Positions 34,799-43,506 of a stretch of 64,000 bases of DNA are shown here, piece after piece (positions within the stretch are counted from its first letter, which is position 1; every line of letters starts with the position of its first letter). The position numbers and the translations under genes are program-made. Under the pieces are notes generated by a model. It saw nothing but the letters and a program-made list of their open reading frames with translations. It was not told where the DNA came from and made no database searches. Source of the stretch: Neobacillus niacini (GTDB lineage Bacteria; Bacillota; Bacilli; Bacillales; Cytobacillaceae). The DNA is taken from the NCBI RefSeq assembly GCF_023715785.1, contig NZ_JAMBOX010000013.1, positions 1-64,000 of the forward strand. Reading direction: 5' to 3'.

Positions 34799-34829
34799 GG
34801 CAGGTGTCAAACACCTGCCGATTTTCTTT
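34799..34829 (+). terminator. Terminator of yhbH
   Basis: GGCAGGTG pairs with CACCTGCC around TCAAA, followed by GATTTTCTTT, a moderate U tract. Confidence 0.8.
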
Positions 34830-34835
34830 CGGATC

Positions 34836-34860
34836 ACTGGTATAGACAACTATACCTAGT
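34836..34860 (+). promoter_or_regulatory. NagR (YvoA/DasR-type) operator before nagA
   Basis: GGTATAG at 34839-34845 and CTATACC at 34850-34856 form a palindrome with a 4-bp centre, inside ACTGGTATAGACAACTATAC. This matches the known dre-type NagR site (two-fold T-G-G-T-x-TAGAC-like). The regulator is encoded at 36858. A -10-like TAATAT lies about 10 bp downstream. Confidence 0.75.
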
Positions 34861-34902
34861 GCATGCTAATATTAAATTATCAACCGAAGGGAAGTTTTGA
34901 AC

Positions 34903-36096
34903 ATGGATATGACACATATTTTGCTTAAAGGTATGCGTGTTTATTCGGAAAATGGCATCATCGAGAATGGATACATAAAGATAAACGGTAAAGAGATTAT
35001 CGAGGTAGGGGCGGTAGAAGAGCTCAAGGAGGATCCTGGCTATAAAGTGGTAGAGCTGCCTTCTGATTATCGTGCCGTTCCGGGCTTTATCGATGTTCAT
35101 ATCCATGGGGCCGCAGGAGCCGATACGATGGATGCGACAAAAGAAGCGCTGGATACGATGGCAACCGCATTGCCAAAAGAAGGGACCACTAGTTTTTTAG
35201 CAACGACTATTACCCAGGAAGCAAATCAGATTGAAAAAGCACTGGAAAATGCAGCTAATTACATAATGAATCAGCCTTCCCAGGGTAAAGCGGAAGTACT
35301 GGGCGTCCACCTGGAAGGCCCGTTTGTGAACCCGAAAATGGCTGGAGCTCAGCCGAAACAGCATATTATCGAACCTGACCTGCCATTATTTAAAAAATGG
35401 CAGGAGATGGCGGGCGGCAATATTAAACAAGTCACCATTGCACCTGAACAGCCAGGAGGATTGGAGATGGTCCGTTACTTAAAGGAAAATTCCGTGATTG
35501 CCTCACTGGGTCATACAGACGCCACATACGAACAGGTGGATCAGGCAATTGAAGCTGGGGCAAATCAAGTTACCCATCTCTATAATCAAATGCGAGGGCT
35601 GCATCACCGTGAGCCTGGGGTAGTCGGGGCCGCATTTTTACGAGACGAATTAAAAGCCGAGCTCATCGTCGATGGCGTTCACTCTCGTCCAGAAACGGTG
35701 AAGCTTGCCTACCAACAAAAGGGCAGTGAAGGCTTAATTTTAATTACGGATGCCATGCGGGCAAAATGCCTGAAAAATGGCCAGTATGACCTAGGCGGCC
35801 AGGAAGTAACCGTAAAGGACGGGAAGGCAGTACTTGCGGACGGCACTCTTGCCGGCAGCATTTTAAAATTGGGCCATGGTGTAAAAAATATCGTAGCATT
35901 TGCCGGCTGCTCATTGGCGGAGGCTGTCGAAATGGCCTCGGTAAATCCAGCCAAGCAGCTAAACATGTATGATAAGAAGGGCAGTATCACTCCGGGAAAA
36001 GATGCGGATATCGTTATACTCGATCCTGACTTGGAGGTTACAATGACATATTGCCGGGGAGCCCTGGCTTTTAATAGGGAGGAGAACAATCAATGA
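34903..36096 (+). CDS. nagA: N-acetylglucosamine-6-phosphate deacetylase
   Basis: A 397-residue amidohydrolase that removes acetate from GlcNAc-6-P in the cytoplasm. Metal and catalytic motifs are visible: HIHG after VPGFIDV, the Glu in GVHLEGPF, His in LGHTDA, His in THLYNQM and the catalytic Asp in ITDAM. ATG 34903 follows AAGGGAAG; the TTG at 34897 is less well placed. The stop overlaps nagB by 4 bp. It is repressed by NagR through the upstream operator, by inference. Confidence 0.95.
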   Translation: MDMTHILLKGMRVYSENGIIENGYIKINGKEIIEVGAVEELKEDPGYKVVELPSDYRAVPGFIDVHIHGAAGADTMDATKEALDTMATALPKEGTTSFLATTITQEANQIEKALENAANYIMNQPSQGKAEVLGVHLEGPFVNPKMAGAQPKQHIIEPDLPLFKKWQEMAGGNIKQVTIAPEQPGGLEMVRYLKENSVIASLGHTDATYEQVDQAIEAGANQVTHLYNQMRGLHHREPGVVGAAFLRDELKAELIVDGVHSRPETVKLAYQQKGSEGLILITDAMRAKCLKNGQYDLGGQEVTVKDGKAVLADGTLAGSILKLGHGVKNIVAFAGCSLAEAVEMASVNPAKQLNMYDKKGSITPGKDADIVILDPDLEVTMTYCRGALAFNREENNQ

Positions 36097-36815
36097 AACT
36101 GATCGAAGTGAAGGATTATGCCGAAATGAGCCAAAAAGCGGCTGCGTATATTATTGAAAAGGTCCGCCAAAATCCAAGGATGAACCTGGGACTGGCAACA
36201 GGGGGGACGCCGATCGGGACGTACCAAGCATTAATTAAGGATCATCAAAAAAATGGAACGACCTACCAAAATATCACAACGTTTAACCTGGATGAATATA
36301 TTGGACTTTCAGGCAGTCATCCAAATAGTTATCGCTATTTTATGAATGAGAATCTGTTTAGCCAAATTGATATTGAAAAAGCAAACACCCATATTCCACA
36401 TGGGGACGCAGATGATTTGGCGGCAGAGTGCGCCCGATATGAACAGTTAATTTCTGGCCATGGTGGAATCGACCTGCAAATCCTTGGGATAGGCAGTAAC
36501 GGACACATTGGATTTAATGAACCGGGTACATCATTTGATTCAACAACCCATATTGTTGATTTGGCATCTTCAACGATTGAAGCGAATGCAAGATTCTTTG
36601 AACGAATTGAGGATGTTCCGACCAAGGCGATTACAATGGGGATTTCCAGCATTATGAAAAGTAAAGAAATTTTGCTGTTAGTATCAGGGGAAAGCAAAAA
36701 GCAGGCATTGGATCAGCTGTTAAACGGGGAAATAACAGAGCATTTTCCGGCCTCTGTCTTAAAAAAGCATCCTAATGTCACAATAATTGCCGACAAAATC
36801 GCCGTTTCCGTTTAA
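36093..36815 (+). CDS. nagB: Glucosamine-6-phosphate deaminase
   Basis: A 240-residue isomerase-deaminase converting GlcN-6-P to fructose-6-P and ammonia. It shows GLATGGTPIGTYQ, the catalytic Asp in FNLDEYIGL, and GIGSNGHIGFNEPG with its His and Glu. Length fits the short Bacillus form without the allosteric C-terminus of E. coli NagB. It is translationally coupled to nagA (ATGA overlap) and followed by the regulator gene. Confidence 0.96.
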   Translation: MKLIEVKDYAEMSQKAAAYIIEKVRQNPRMNLGLATGGTPIGTYQALIKDHQKNGTTYQNITTFNLDEYIGLSGSHPNSYRYFMNENLFSQIDIEKANTHIPHGDADDLAAECARYEQLISGHGGIDLQILGIGSNGHIGFNEPGTSFDSTTHIVDLASSTIEANARFFERIEDVPTKAITMGISSIMKSKEILLLVSGESKKQALDQLLNGEITEHFPASVLKKHPNVTIIADKIAVSV

Positions 36816-36857
36816 TATAAAAGATATAAGTTTAATGAGAAAGGTGTTCTATAGTGA

Positions 36858-37580
36858 ATGATTAATAAAAAGTCCCCGATTCCGCTTTATTATCAGCTTG
36901 AAGAACATATAATCGAATTGATTGAAAAGGGCGAATTAAGGCCGGATGATGCCCTTCCGCCCGAACGGGAATATGCGGAAAAGTTCGGAATAAGCCGGAT
37001 GACAGTCAGACAGGCGTATACCGAGCTTGTAAATAAAGGTTATTTGTACCGGCTCCAGGGCAAGGGAACTTATGTTGCGGAACGGAAAATTGAACAGCCA
37101 CTGCAAGGATTGACCAGCTTTACTGAAGAAATGAAAGCAAGAGGAATGGAACCGGGCAGTCAGCTTATTCATTTTCAGATCAATCCTGCTTCCGAAATTA
37201 TTGCCAAACAGCTTGCGATCTCCGAGGCGGAACCTGTTTATGAAATCATGCGCGTCCGCTTGGCGGATGGAGTCCCTATGGCAATCGAAACAACATATAT
37301 TCCCGCAAATCTCATTCAGGGAATGACCCAAGAAATAGTCAATCAATCGCTATATGCCTACATTCAAGAGAACCTGAAATTAAGGATTTCCAGTGGATCG
37401 CAGGTTATTGAATCATCGATTGCCAGCCAGAATGAAGCAAAATTGCTGCATATTGGTAAAGGGGCACCAGTTATGCTGATTGAGAGCACTACCTATCTTG
37501 AAAACGGAACTCCTATAGAATATGTAAAATCTGTATATCGTGCAGATCGGTATAAATTTATCCTTAATATTAATCGTTAA
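36858..37580 (+). CDS. nagR: GntR/HutC-family repressor NagR (YvoA)
   Basis: A 240-residue protein with an N-terminal GntR winged helix (LPPEREYAEKFGISRMTVRQAYTELVNKGYLYRLQGKGTYVAE) and a C-terminal UTRA effector domain (about 90-240) that binds GlcN-6-P or GlcNAc-6-P. It is the third gene of the nag cluster, as in B. subtilis nagA-nagB-nagR. Its likely operator is the palindrome at 34836-34860. Confidence 0.93.
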   Translation: MINKKSPIPLYYQLEEHIIELIEKGELRPDDALPPEREYAEKFGISRMTVRQAYTELVNKGYLYRLQGKGTYVAERKIEQPLQGLTSFTEEMKARGMEPGSQLIHFQINPASEIIAKQLAISEAEPVYEIMRVRLADGVPMAIETTYIPANLIQGMTQEIVNQSLYAYIQENLKLRISSGSQVIESSIASQNEAKLLHIGKGAPVMLIESTTYLENGTPIEYVKSVYRADRYKFILNINR

Positions 37581-37588
37581 CCTAAAAA

Positions 37589-37616
37589 ACAGGTGCTTCT
37601 GGCATCTGTTTTTTTA
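37589..37616 (+). terminator. Terminator of the nag operon
   Basis: ACAGGTGC pairs with GCATCTGT (one G-T), followed by TTTTTTT. Confidence 0.85.
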
Positions 37617-37720
37617 GGTAATTGGTCCTGCAGTCGTTATTTCCCATTAATACTTTTTTCGAAAATATAAAAACTAATTATGCAAGACAAATGGGTTTTT
37701 AAAAAAAGGGGGTTTGACGA

Positions 37721-38767
37721 GTGATAAAAAAATCAGTCACTATGATGGTAACAGCCATCCTGACAATCGGATTGGCTGCTTGTAATAACGACAATAGAAA
37801 TGATCTAAATGACCGTGATCGGGTCGGTATGAATGACAGAGATCGTGACAATGGTGTAATGGATGTCCGTAACGGGCGGGATGATGGCATTGACCACAAT
37901 GGACCGCTTACTGAGGATTACACAAATAATGATAACAGCGATCGGGACTTTGATGCGAACCTGTTCGACGACAACCGTAACCGTAAAAACAGGAATAACA
38001 ATGATGATATGATTTCGGCTTACCAAACGAAGCTGGATAGCAATCAATATCCACATACAAGAGCCGTATTGATTAGAGATGCCAAATATCAATATGTCCG
38101 CGTCGATCCAAGCCAAGGCAACTGGTTCCAAACAGGGGTCATTCATCTGCCTCCTAATACTCAGTATCAAAGGCCAACGGCTCAAGCGCCAACGGGACAG
38201 CAAGGCCAGCGTGAAGCACAGCCAGCACCTGCGCCAAAGCAGCCAGCACAGCAGACTCAACCGGCACCTGCGCCTAAGCAGCCAGCACCTGCACCACAGC
38301 AGCAGGCACAGCCAGCTAAGCCTGCGCCACAGACTCAAACAAATCAGCAAAAGCCGGCACAACAAAGCACGACCCCGGCTGCAGGGAATAACAGTCAATA
38401 TGTTCAGCAGGTCATTGATTTAACGAACCAGCAACGCAGTAAAAATGGGCTTCCAGCGTTAAAGACAGATACGCAATTAAACGGTGTTGCGCAGAAGAAG
38501 GCGTTGGATATGCAGCAAAATCACTATTTCTCGCATACAAGCCCAACTTATGGCTCCCCGTTTGATATGATGAGGGATTTCGGCGTAACCTATAAATCAG
38601 CTGGTGAAAATATTGCCCAAGGCCAGCGTACGCCGCAAGAAGTTGTAAATGCTTGGATGAATAGCGAAGGCCACCGAAAAAATATTTTAAGCTCCAACTT
38701 TACTCATATTGGCGTGGGATTTGAAGGTACCGGAAACCATTGGGTGCAAATGTTTATTGGTAAATAA
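37721..38767 (+). CDS. CAP/SCP-domain lipoprotein (YkwD-like)
   Basis: A 348-residue exported protein. The signal ends with lipobox LAAC. A low-complexity segment rich in Asn, Asp and Arg (repeated DRD, NDR) spans residues about 24-110. A Pro/Ala/Gln-rich linker with PAPAPKQPA repeats covers about 150-225. The C-terminal CAP domain (about 230-348) has HYFSHTSPTYGSPFDMM, GENIAQG and HRKNILSSNFTHIGVG. YkwD-like CAP proteins are surface or spore-coat proteins of unclear activity. GTG 37721 follows AAGGGGG. Confidence 0.88.
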   Translation: MIKKSVTMMVTAILTIGLAACNNDNRNDLNDRDRVGMNDRDRDNGVMDVRNGRDDGIDHNGPLTEDYTNNDNSDRDFDANLFDDNRNRKNRNNNDDMISAYQTKLDSNQYPHTRAVLIRDAKYQYVRVDPSQGNWFQTGVIHLPPNTQYQRPTAQAPTGQQGQREAQPAPAPKQPAQQTQPAPAPKQPAPAPQQQAQPAKPAPQTQTNQQKPAQQSTTPAAGNNSQYVQQVIDLTNQQRSKNGLPALKTDTQLNGVAQKKALDMQQNHYFSHTSPTYGSPFDMMRDFGVTYKSAGENIAQGQRTPQEVVNAWMNSEGHRKNILSSNFTHIGVGFEGTGNHWVQMFIGK

Positions 38768-38777
38768 TTGAAAAAAC

Positions 38778-38803
38778 AACCGACGGTATATTGCCGTCGG
38801 TTT
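38778..38803. terminator. Bidirectional terminator between CAP gene and kinase gene
   Basis: AACCGACGG pairs with CCGTCGGTT with TTTAT on the plus side and TTGTTTTTTC on the minus side. Confidence 0.85.
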
Positions 38804-38815
38804 ATCCATTACTGT

Positions 38816-40072
38816 TCACGATCGAAGTGAAGCAGGAAATTTAAATTGAAAAGTGGTCCCGGCACCCAATTCACTTTCAACTGAAATGAATCCCTCCATG
38901 GCCCGGACAATACTATATACGACCATCATTCCGAGCCCGGTTCCATTTTTTCCTTTTGTCGAATAGAAAGGTTCGCCTAAGCGTTCAAGTTGTTCAGTGG
39001 ACATGCCTATTCCAGTATCCTTTATGATAATCGAAACAAAGTCGTGACTATATTCCGTCGATACCATCAACGAGCCGCCATTTGGCATCGCTTCAATGGC
39101 ATTTTTGAGAACGTTAACGAAGCATTGGCGAAACTTCTGCTGGTCTCCTTTAATATTGCCAAGCACTGCGAATTCAGTTGAAATCGCCACCGAATTCTGA
39201 TTGGCTAATGGTTGAACAATGCTGATGATTTGTTTAAGTTCCCTTTTTACATTCAGGTCTTGAAAGCTTTCAATGGCCGGTTTGGCAAAGGTCAAATAAT
39301 CCTGGATGACCCGCTCTGCCGAATGTAGCTCTTCTTTTACAATCGCCAGGTATTCCTTCCGTTTTTGTCTTGGGAGGTAATCGTCTTCAAGGAGTTGAAC
39401 AAATCCGCTTGCAGCAGTCAGCGGATTCCGAATTTCATGAGAAATAGCCGCTCCCATTTGTTCGACGGCTTTTAATTTTTCCGCTTTAATCAGCTGCTGC
39501 CTCATTTCACTGTTTTTCCTGACAAATTCGATTGAATAGGCGATAATACCTATGCCGGTGGCGGGGATGACTAGATAGGCAAACCAGACATCAAACCAAT
39601 TGGCGTGGGTATCGGATAATACCATTCCAAATATAGTTAGAACTCCAAGAACCACCCCAAAGCCAATTGCTATTAATACACGGCGGGGCGGCAACTGTTT
39701 CCAAAACCAAGGGTGCAGCCGCCACACTACAATAGCAAATGGAATATATAGCAGCGTGGTTAGGAAAAGGCCGGAATCCAGCCCATAAAAACCCCGAAGA
39801 ATAAGAGCAGATCCAACGAGAATTGGTCCAATGCCAACATATAAACCGCCGACTACTAATGGAATAATGCGCAAATCGAATCTTGCATAGGATATTGGGC
39901 TATAGGAGAATTGAATGCAAATCCATAGTGCGGCCATAAAAAATAGCACGATGGAGGATTTCGACAAGGTGAATTTTTTACTTTTTTCAATAAAAATTAA
40001 ACTAATAAAAAGCAAAATCATTAAAAAGGAGAGATTTAGGAAAAGATGTTTGGTAACTTCCATTTGCTTCAC
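38816..40072 (-). CDS. Multi-pass membrane sensor histidine kinase (KinB-like)
   Basis: A 418-residue kinase. About six helices in residues 8-185 include a 5TMR-LYT-like segment (LRIIPLVVGGLYVGIGPILVGSALILRGFYG). His212 lies in GAAISHEIRNPLTAASGFVQLLE. ATPase boxes are NVLKNAIEAMP, DTGIGM and GTGLGMMVVYSIV. The layout matches KinB-type sporulation kinases, though the cognate regulator is not encoded next to it. GTG at 40072 or ATG at 40063 could start it; neither has an ideal ribosome site. It is monocistronic. Confidence 0.88.
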   Translation of the reverse strand: MKQMEVTKHLFLNLSFLMILLFISLIFIEKSKKFTLSKSSIVLFFMAALWICIQFSYSPISYARFDLRIIPLVVGGLYVGIGPILVGSALILRGFYGLDSGLFLTTLLYIPFAIVVWRLHPWFWKQLPPRRVLIAIGFGVVLGVLTIFGMVLSDTHANWFDVWFAYLVIPATGIGIIAYSIEFVRKNSEMRQQLIKAEKLKAVEQMGAAISHEIRNPLTAASGFVQLLEDDYLPRQKRKEYLAIVKEELHSAERVIQDYLTFAKPAIESFQDLNVKRELKQIISIVQPLANQNSVAISTEFAVLGNIKGDQQKFRQCFVNVLKNAIEAMPNGGSLMVSTEYSHDFVSIIIKDTGIGMSTEQLERLGEPFYSTKGKNGTGLGMMVVYSIVRAMEGFISVESELGAGTTFQFKFPASLRS

Positions 40073-40171
40073 CGTCCAAAGAGGAGCTGATAGGAAAATT
40101 TTACAGTGAATTTCCGCAAGTTACAACAAAAATTATCATTCTGTCCCTGAAAATACTGAAATTCGCCAAAT

Positions 40172-40208
40172 AAAAGGGCGACTTGAGCAGTACCCAAGCG
40201 CCCTTTTT
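40172..40208. terminator. Terminator of the diguanylate cyclase gene
   Basis: AAAGGGCG-AC-TTG pairs with CAA-G-CGCCCTTT around an internal loop, followed by TTTTATTT on the minus strand. It ends the gene stopping at 40212. Confidence 0.85.
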
Positions 40209-40211
40209 ATC

Positions 40212-41303
40212 CTAATGATAGGCAGAAATTGTGTTCCTGCCATTTGTTTTAGAAGTATATAATGCCGAATCACCCTTATGAATTAATTCCTGCGGCTCGC
40301 CCGATGGATGGGGGACCATGCCGGCTATACCAATACTTAAGGTTACGATATCGGCAATTTTCGAGCTGCTGTGAGGAATTTTCAAGGACTGAACCGCTTT
40401 TTTGAGGGAACCGGCAAACTTTTCCCCATCCACCTGGGTTGTAAAGGGCATGATGATAGAAAACTCTTCACCGCCGTATCGGCAGAATGTATAGCCTGAT
40501 TCTGGAGGGATGAGGCTATTTATTTCCCGAGCGATGGTTTGCAAACAGGAGTCTCCGGATAGATGGCCATAGGTGTCATTATACTTTTTGAAGTAATCCA
40601 AATCAAACATAATCAAGGTTAGCGGCGCATGCTTCACTAAGCAATTTGCCCATTCCTTTTCAATCGTAATGTCAAAAAATCTTCTATTGAAAATACCGGT
40701 TAAACCATCACGGTAGGATAGATGATTTAACTCCCGGAGGGCATCGTTGGACCTGTCAATATACACCGAGGTATGGTAAGCGATAAAACCTCCGATTAAC
40801 GAGATCATGTAATGCGTAATTAAAATGTTTTTTAGTACAACCGGGTCATCAACGTTAATGGCCAGCACGATGGTTACGATGAACAGGCCGCCAAGGTTCA
40901 TCGTAAAGGCTTTGGCTGTGTGATTGTAATGAAGCTTTGAAATCGCTCCAGATATGACACCTATTGCTATCATTCCGATTGATGCATAGATTGCGGCGCT
41001 GGTAATATCAAAAAATATAATTCTCCCGAGTGCAATAAGTACGGAAGCAATAATGGCCGGAATAAAGCCCCCAAAAGCTGCCGCTAATACAATCGCCAAA
41101 TGGCGGAGATCGGCAATGGTGGTCACGCTAACCTTAATGCTATATAGCATAAGGATGTTGCCTAGTGCCCCATAGGACAAACCCCAGTAAACTTTAGTCG
41201 AAAAAGGGGAAATGTGACGTAATGGCATGTTTTTAAAAATCTGCCCCATGATAAAAAATGAGGTAATTAAAATGGAGGCATTCGAGATAAAATCCTTGAA
41301 CAT
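40212..41303 (-). CDS. Membrane diguanylate cyclase (5TMR-LYT plus GGDEF)
   Basis: A 363-residue protein. Six helices (about 5-185) include a LytS/YwfL-like 5TM module (LRHLAIVLAAAFGGFIPAIIASVLIALGRIIFF). The C-terminal GGDEF domain (about 200-363) carries YRDGLTGIFNRRFF and the active-site loop FCRYGGEEFSII, so c-di-GMP synthesis is likely. An inhibitory RxxD site is not evident before GGEEF. It is monocistronic. The sensor part resembles that of the neighbouring kinase at 38816. Confidence 0.92.
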   Translation of the reverse strand: MFKDFISNASILITSFFIMGQIFKNMPLRHISPFSTKVYWGLSYGALGNILMLYSIKVSVTTIADLRHLAIVLAAAFGGFIPAIIASVLIALGRIIFFDITSAAIYASIGMIAIGVISGAISKLHYNHTAKAFTMNLGGLFIVTIVLAINVDDPVVLKNILITHYMISLIGGFIAYHTSVYIDRSNDALRELNHLSYRDGLTGIFNRRFFDITIEKEWANCLVKHAPLTLIMFDLDYFKKYNDTYGHLSGDSCLQTIAREINSLIPPESGYTFCRYGGEEFSIIMPFTTQVDGEKFAGSLKKAVQSLKIPHSSSKIADIVTLSIGIAGMVPHPSGEPQELIHKGDSALYTSKTNGRNTISAYH

Positions 41304-41410
41304 TAATGTAATCTCCTAGCAATGGATAATGGGATAAATTCCCCTAAAAGTTAGTTCACCTCTGATTATACTATCATTTTTACAAACATCGACAAAATTT
41401 GCTAAAAAAT

Positions 41411-41442
41411 AAAAGCTTCCCACATCTATTGGGAAGCTTTTT
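41411..41442. terminator. Terminator between cyclase promoter region and azoreductase
   Basis: AAAAGCTTCCC pairs with GGGAAGCTTTT around CACATCTATT. T tracts on both sides; it ends the minus-strand azoreductase gene. Confidence 0.88.
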
Positions 41443-41456
41443 GAATGAAGAGAATC

Positions 41457-42131
41457 TTAAACAGGAAGGGGGGTTTTTGCCATTTCCTTTGCCGACAAAA
41501 TGGCCCTTTCCTTCGCGGCCTCAACAATTTCAGAGGCTTTTCTAGGATTTAAATCCAAGCCCTCGGCAATGACTGTATCCATCATTTCAATACCAAGGAA
41601 GTTCATTGCTATTCTTAAATAACGATCTCCAGACTCCAGTTCCTGCATCGGGGTGCCAGTATATTGCCCGCCTCTCGTCTGGATATGGATCGCGCGTTTT
41701 CCGGTTAACAGCCCCTTAGGCCCGTTTGCCGTGTGGACAAATGTTTTACCGGCAATAAACAGGGTATCGATGTATGCTTTTAACACGGCAGGAGAGTTTA
41801 AATTCCACATTGGCGAAACAAATGCATAGTAGTCGTAGCTGATAAATTCATCTGCAAGCTTGTGCATTTTTAGGATTTTTTCTCGTTCGGCATCTGACAG
41901 CTGATCCAATGTATAGCCATATCCTGCAAGCTTACCACGGGCAAATACCAAATCCCGATCCATTTGCACAAAATCCAACGCAAATAAATCGATTTTCTCT
42001 ATTTCTACATCGGGGCGTTCTTCATGAAAAGCTTCGAGAAAAGCTTCGCCAATTTTCAAGCCCTTTGATTTCTCAATCCCTTTTGGATTAGCTGTAATAT
42101 ATAGTAATTTTTCCACTGTAACACAACCCAT
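41457..42131 (-). CDS. azoR: FMN-dependent NADH-azoreductase (AzoR/flavodoxin-like)
   Basis: A 224-residue flavodoxin-fold reductase. Motifs include an early phosphate-binding region (YITANPKGIEKSKGLKIGEAF), the FMN-binding SPMWNLNSPAVLKAYIDTLFIAGKTF and GGQYTG. It reduces quinones and azo compounds with NADH and protects against thiol stress. ATG 42131 is taken, but no strong ribosome site is adjacent; GTG at 42116 is a possible alternative. It is monocistronic. Confidence 0.9.
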   Translation of the reverse strand: MGCVTVEKLLYITANPKGIEKSKGLKIGEAFLEAFHEERPDVEIEKIDLFALDFVQMDRDLVFARGKLAGYGYTLDQLSDAEREKILKMHKLADEFISYDYYAFVSPMWNLNSPAVLKAYIDTLFIAGKTFVHTANGPKGLLTGKRAIHIQTRGGQYTGTPMQELESGDRYLRIAMNFLGIEMMDTVIAEGLDLNPRKASEIVEAAKERAILSAKEMAKTPLPV

Positions 42132-42409
42132 CTAATTAAAATCTTTTCATTACCTCTATTATAGGGAATATTCTTTGCGCAGAATTGAACAAAAGGTGAA
42201 GTTTTTGAACATTGAGTGTCAAGTTAGAAGTAAATAGTTCTTATTAAATTGTTAAAATTGATAATATTTGCCGCCTATTAAACATGACACATGCGATTAA
42301 AATAAAGGCTGGCACTTGGGAAAGCAGCCATTATTAACTGTCAAACTTTTAAAAAAGATATTATAATGGAATTAAATCTAAATATATCTAATAGAAGGAT
42401 TTGGGAGAA

Positions 42410-43420
42410 ATGATTGGTTTACTCATTATTTTATTTTTAGTTTTGTTTTTACCCTTTTTTGTCAAACAGGTTGAGCACAATTTGGAGGTTTTCCTATTTA
42501 TCATGGGGATTGCTGCGGCTTCCATTAGCGGGATGATGAGTCTGCATTTAGTTGAAAAGGCCCTTGTGGACCCAATCAACATTACCCTGGCCGTCCTAAT
42601 TGCCGGTCTGTTATGTAAATGGCTTCAAGTTCCGCTCGAAAAATCCATCCTATTCCTGATTAAAAAAATGTCCCTGCCGATTTTTTTAGCATTAACTGTC
42701 ATCATTTTAGGTCTGGTTTCCAGTATTATTACTGCGATCATTGCCGCTATTGTTCTGGTTATTATTATCAATGTGCTTCCGCTTGATCGTAAAGCAGAGG
42801 TCCGCTTAACCGTATTGGCTTGTTTTTCCATAGGTCTTGGGGCGGTGTTAACACCAATTGGCGAGCCTTTATCTACGATTACAATCAGTAAACTAGATGA
42901 GGATTTTTTCTATTTATTTCGCTTGATTGGTCCTGAGGTCATTCCAGCCGTTATCATTTTTGGGTTACTAACGATTTTTTTGGTCAAGCCAGTGGAATCT
43001 TCCAGTGGATTAGAGTCTGAACAAAAAACCGAAAGCTACAAAGAAATATTGATTCGGTCGGTAAAAATCTATTTATTTGTCATGGGACTAACCTTCCTCG
43101 GGCATGGGTTTGAGCCGCTAATTAACGAATACATAATCGGGCTTCCACCAGCTTTGTTGTATTGGATTAATATGATTTCCGCTATTTTGGATAATGCTAC
43201 CCTTGCCGCGGCAGAAATTAGCCCGGCTATGGATTCCGAAACGATACAGGCCGTCTTGCTCGGTCTGATTATCAGCGGGGGGATGTTAATTCCAGGGAAT
43301 ATCCCAAATATTATTGCAGCAGGAAAGCTGAATATTACCAGCAAAGAGTGGGCCCGGTTCGGATTGCCAGTTGGGTTGATCACGATGGCAGCCTACTTTA
43401 TTATCTTGCTCGTTATGTGA
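42410..43420 (+). CDS. DUF1646-family membrane protein (putative cation permease)
   Basis: A 336-residue protein with about nine hydrophobic helices. Distinct stretches are GLGAVLTPIGEPLSTITISKLD and ISAILDNATLAAAEISPAM, which recall ion-transporter superfamily hairpins (GxG and DNAT). The family is distantly related to NhaD/ArsB-like transporters, but its substrate is unknown. ATG 42410 follows GGGAGAA closely; the frame is open from TTG 42401. No neighbouring gene suggests a partner. Confidence 0.8.
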   Translation: MIGLLIILFLVLFLPFFVKQVEHNLEVFLFIMGIAAASISGMMSLHLVEKALVDPINITLAVLIAGLLCKWLQVPLEKSILFLIKKMSLPIFLALTVIILGLVSSIITAIIAAIVLVIIINVLPLDRKAEVRLTVLACFSIGLGAVLTPIGEPLSTITISKLDEDFFYLFRLIGPEVIPAVIIFGLLTIFLVKPVESSSGLESEQKTESYKEILIRSVKIYLFVMGLTFLGHGFEPLINEYIIGLPPALLYWINMISAILDNATLAAAEISPAMDSETIQAVLLGLIISGGMLIPGNIPNIIAAGKLNITSKEWARFGLPVGLITMAAYFIILLVM

Positions 43421-43438
43421 ATCGGAAGTTTAAGTATA

Positions 43439-43480
43439 TTGTCCGGCTTTATCAACGCATTCTGAGCGGAAGCCGGACAA
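43439..43480. other. Long inverted repeat between convergent genes
   Basis: TTGTCCGGCTT pairs with AAGCCGGACAA around a 20-nt loop. It lies between two convergent genes and may act as a weak terminator, but neither side has a clear T tract. Confidence 0.55.
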
Positions 43481-43506
43481 TAACCATCATTATTAACTTC
43501 ACCTTA

